Of a DNA stretch of 25,378 bases, positions 23,369-25,378 are shown in pieces. The translations under genes were made by a program, and so were the position numbers. Below the pieces are notes generated by a model. The model was not told where the DNA came from. It made no database searches and saw only the letters and a program-made list of their open reading frames with translations. Position 1 is the first letter of the stretch. The number at the start of each line of letters is the position of its first letter. Origin of the DNA: JBARCX01 sp049794535. Lineage in GTDB: Bacteria > Pseudomonadota > Gammaproteobacteria > Xanthomonadales > Rhodanobacteraceae. Location: assembly GCA_049794535.1 (NCBI GenBank), contig JBARCX010000297.1, forward strand, positions 1-25,378, written 5' to 3'.

Positions 23369-23388
23369 ACGTGGCCTTGTTGCCACGT
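23369..23388. repeat. Hairpin between HAD phosphatase and ABC exporter genes
   Basis: ACGTGGC (23369-23375), loop CTTGTT, GCCACGT (23382-23388): a perfect 7-bp stem in the 83-bp gap between two leftward genes. There is no T-tract on the minus strand, so it is a weak terminator candidate at best; it may partly separate expression of the two genes. Confidence 0.4.
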
Positions 23389-23420
23389 AGCCGCTGCAGG
23401 TTAGCTAAACTCCAGTGCAC

Positions 23421-24104
23421 TCAGTCGCGAGCGGCAATCTCGTCAATATGTCGCAACATGTCGGCTGGATCGTCGTACACGCGGGACGCGCCGGAGCGTG
23501 CCAGCTCGTCTTCGCCGTAGCCGCCAGAGAGCAGGCCTACACCGAGCGCGCGAGCACGCTGCGCAGCAAGCATGTCCCAGATGCTGTCACCGATCACCAG
23601 CGACTGATGAATGTCCACGCCCAGCCGCGCAGCAGCGGCGATGAACAAATCCGGATCGGGCTTGGCGTGACGCACCTGATCGCGGGTCACCACCGGTACC
23701 TTGTTTGGATCGACGCCGAGCGCATGAAGGTTATGCGCCGCAGTCTCCATGCGTCCGCTGGTGGCGATGGCCCACGGAATCTGCTGCTTGGTGAGATAGG
23801 CCAGCAATTCGCGTGCACCCGGCAGTGGCCGAACCGAGCCCTGCGTGGCCTGCCGGTTGTAAGCCGCGGCGTGCCAGTCGCGCAGGCGCGTCAGGCGGTC
23901 CTCGGTGATCTCCAGCCCTGTTTCGCGTAGCAGGATGTTCGCGAACAAGCCACCGCTCATGCCGATCTTGCGATGGATGCGCCACACCGACAATTCCACG
24001 CCTTCGCGATCCAGCGCCTCTTTCCATGCCAGCACGTGCTGATAGACGCTATCGACGAGGGTGCCGTCGAGGTCGAACAGAAAAGCGGTGTCGTTGCGGG
24101 ACAT
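23421..24104 (-). CDS. HAD-superfamily hydrolase (phosphoglycolate phosphatase-like)
   Basis: 227 residues, HAD subfamily IA with an alpha-helical cap. Seen: motif I FDLDGTLVDS with nucleophile Asp11 and acid/base Asp13; cap region about 18-95; motif II ATSGR (Thr115, Ser116); motif III Lys148 in HAKPDPDLF; motif IV GDSIWDM (Asp173, Asp177). The DLDGT motif and the cap fit a small-molecule phosphatase; beta-phosphoglucomutase is a relative but usually has a different motif I context. It lies between glucokinase and the ABC exporter on the same strand, which suggests a sugar phosphate substrate, though that is inference. GGAG nine bases before the ATG at 24104 supports the start. Confidence 0.88.
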   Translation of the reverse strand: MSRNDTAFLFDLDGTLVDSVYQHVLAWKEALDREGVELSVWRIHRKIGMSGGLFANILLRETGLEITEDRLTRLRDWHAAAYNRQATQGSVRPLPGARELLAYLTKQQIPWAIATSGRMETAAHNLHALGVDPNKVPVVTRDQVRHAKPDPDLFIAAAARLGVDIHQSLVIGDSIWDMLAAQRARALGVGLLSGGYGEDELARSGASRVYDDPADMLRHIDEIAARD

Positions 24105-24125
24105 GGGTACTTACTCCAACGTTGC

Positions 24126-24180
24126 CGATGCACCGAGCATCGCTGACTTGCTGTGACGGTCGTGCGACATGCTCGATGCT
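24126..24180. repeat. CGATGC inverted repeats between glucokinase and HAD genes
   Basis: CGATGC (24126-24131) pairs with GCATCG (24137-24142) over a 5-nt loop. A further copy, CGATGCT (24174-24180), pairs alternatively with AGCATCG (24136-24142). These are alternative stems in a 97-bp gap between co-directional genes. There is no minus-strand T-tract, so termination is not supported. Confidence 0.35.
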
Positions 24181-24201
24181 TTCTTGCGTTAGACCAGCCG
24201 C

Positions 24202-25227
24202 TCAGACGTGCGGCGGCAACAAGGGTTTTCCAGCCTCAAGCAACGCCAGCGCCGCGGCACCGAGCAAGCCTGGCTCAGGGTGGGTGATCGCAATCGTCGG
24301 CACGCATTCCATGGTTTCGCGGAAGCGACCTTTCGCCTCGAAGCGCTCGCGGAAACCACCGCGCTGCAACCAGGGCATCAAGATAGCCAGCACACCGCCG
24401 GTGAGATACACGCCGTCCCAGCCGCCCAGGCTCAATACCAGGTCGCCAGCGACGCTGCCGAAGATACCGGCCAGCGTTTCCACGGTACGCACGCATAGCG
24501 CGTCGCTGCCGTCGGTGGCACGCGAAGTGATGTCTTCGGGCGTGTACTCCTCGGCAGGCTGACCAGCGATATCGGCCAGCGCCAGATAGAGATTTACCAG
24601 GCCGTTACCGCAGATCATTCGCTCATTGGAGACGCGGCCGAAGCGTGCGTTGAGTCGATGCAGAATTTCAACGTCTTCCGCTGTATGCGCGGCGAAGCCG
24701 GCATGGCCACCCTCGGTCTCAAGCACGATCCACTGATCATTACGTAGCAGCAGACCCGCCACGCCCAGGCCCGTGCCAGGCCCCATGACGACAAACGTTT
24801 GCGTTGGGTTATGGCCGTGTTGCGGAGGCAACGGTGGGCCGACCGGCTTCAGCTGGTCGCGTTGCAGCAACGGGATCGACATACCCTGCGCAGCGAAATC
24901 GTTGACCAGGCGTACCGCATCGAAACCCATTTCAGCCTGCAATCCATGGGCAGAAACGGCCCACGGGTTGTTGGTAATTTGCACCGTCTCGCCGTTGGCG
25001 ATGCGGCCAGCCGCGGCGATAACCGCATGCGACGCCGTGTGGCCGGTGTCGATGAAGTACTGGCGGATCGTGTCAGCCAGCGTGTCGAAATCCTTGACCC
25101 GATAGCGCCGCACGCTGTCCATCATCAGGGGGGCGGAAGAGCTGGTATCGGCCAGTGCGAAGCGCACATTGGTTCCGCCCAAGTCGGCGAGCAGGGTCGG
25201 AGTCGGGGTACTGCCATGAGCCATCAT
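24202..25227 (-). CDS. glk: Glucokinase
   Basis: 341 residues, E. coli Glk-type ATP-dependent glucokinase, converting glucose to glucose 6-phosphate in the cytosol. Seen: phosphate-binding LADLGGTNVRFAL (13-25), catalytic Asp110 in RLVNDFAAQG, ATP-site MGPGTGLG (148-155), glucose-binding EGGHAGF (172-178), and YLTGGV (274-279). Length is slightly above the E. coli enzyme (321 residues) because of extra N-terminal and C-terminal residues. The start could be the ATG at 25227 or the next one at 25224; a weak AGG lies upstream of both. First of three leftward genes, followed by the HAD phosphatase and the exporter. Confidence 0.94.
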   Translation of the reverse strand: MMAHGSTPTPTLLADLGGTNVRFALADTSSSAPLMMDSVRRYRVKDFDTLADTIRQYFIDTGHTASHAVIAAAGRIANGETVQITNNPWAVSAHGLQAEMGFDAVRLVNDFAAQGMSIPLLQRDQLKPVGPPLPPQHGHNPTQTFVVMGPGTGLGVAGLLLRNDQWIVLETEGGHAGFAAHTAEDVEILHRLNARFGRVSNERMICGNGLVNLYLALADIAGQPAEEYTPEDITSRATDGSDALCVRTVETLAGIFGSVAGDLVLSLGGWDGVYLTGGVLAILMPWLQRGGFRERFEAKGRFRETMECVPTIAITHPEPGLLGAAALALLEAGKPLLPPHV

Positions 25228-25279
25228 CAGGAGCCTGTCGTATCACTGCGAACGACTAGGGTGCCTTGCGCATCGGCGC

Positions 25280-25294
25280 ACGTCCACTGGACGT
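25280..25294. promoter_or_regulatory. Palindrome upstream of glucokinase
   Basis: ACGTCCA (25280-25286), centre C, TGGACGT (25288-25294). The stem can be extended outward with CGC/GCG if two T are bulged. It lies about 53 bases upstream of the glucokinase start and could be an operator or leader hairpin. No promoter hexamers are clear. Confidence 0.35.
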
Positions 25295-25360
25295 TTGCGT
25301 ACGGTAGGGGATGGCCGGGGTCTCCGTGTTTCCGGATTGGCGTCGACTTTCAGTTGCGCC

Positions 25361-25378
25361 CCTCTCCCGGGGGAGAGG
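25361..25378. repeat. CCTCTCCC inverted repeat at the right edge of the window
   Basis: CCTCTCCC (25361-25368), GG, GGGAGAGG (25371-25378). It resembles the short GC-rich interspersed palindromes common in Xanthomonadales and Pseudomonas genomes. The stem could extend further (the left flank is GCGCC), but the right flank is beyond the window. Confidence 0.5.

Noticed and set aside
24026..24562. 178-residue plus-strand open frame across the HAD/glucokinase junction
   Set aside because: Antisense shadow across two real genes and their gap, with no start signal or family pattern.

Overview
The window is chromosomal DNA of moderately high GC from a gammaproteobacterium. The order secB-gpsA, a divergent rpmB-rpmG pair, a DesA-type desaturase, a Xanthomonas-like thymidine kinase and a TonB-dependent receptor suggest Xanthomonadales, probably Rhodanobacteraceae (Dyella, Rhodanobacter or Luteibacter type). 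This placement rests on remembered protein similarity, not on a search. I see no insertion sequence, phage gene, CRISPR array, tRNA or rRNA. Most of the window is housekeeping or conserved accessory content.

Layout. 1-202 (-) is the start of a lipoprotein gene cut by the window edge. 523-1431 (-) is an e(P4)-type lipoprotein acid phosphatase, with a terminator about 150 bp downstream. 1584-2615 (+) is an AI-2E/UPF0118 family membrane protein broken by one in-frame TGA. 2616-2844 is a palindrome-rich control region in front of a large TonB-dependent receptor (2845-5697, +) that ends in a strong terminator. 5820-7802 (-) is Rep helicase and 8032-8712 (-) a YfdX-family periplasmic protein. 8890-10321 (+) holds thymidine kinase and an uncharacterised protein.

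10407-14635 (-) is a tightly overlapping five-gene unit: ABC ATPase, ABC-2 permease, GldG-like auxiliary protein, a DUF4340-like membrane-anchored protein, and mutM. 14786-15979 (+) is a fatty acid desaturase. 16170-16584 (-) is rpmB-rpmG, divergent from secB-gpsA (16887-18434, +). 18539-21571 (+) is a 1010-residue SNF2-family ATPase whose 3' end overlaps, tail to tail, an NdvA/ChvA-like glucan exporter (21535-23337, -). Upstream of that exporter on the same strand are a HAD phosphatase and glucokinase (to 25227).

How the genes work together. The ABC/GldG/DUF4340 set looks like one membrane complex made from overlapping reading frames. rpmB-rpmG and secB-gpsA are standard translation, export and phospholipid-precursor genes. 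Glucokinase, HAD phosphatase and glucan exporter are co-oriented and could share a carbohydrate theme, but that is inference.

I found no clear new multi-gene system. The observations I would follow first are the triplicated motif and palindrome cluster before the TonB receptor, the single nonsense codon in the AI-2E family gene, the Gld-type operon carrying mutM, and the thymidine kinase that has lost its zinc ligands.
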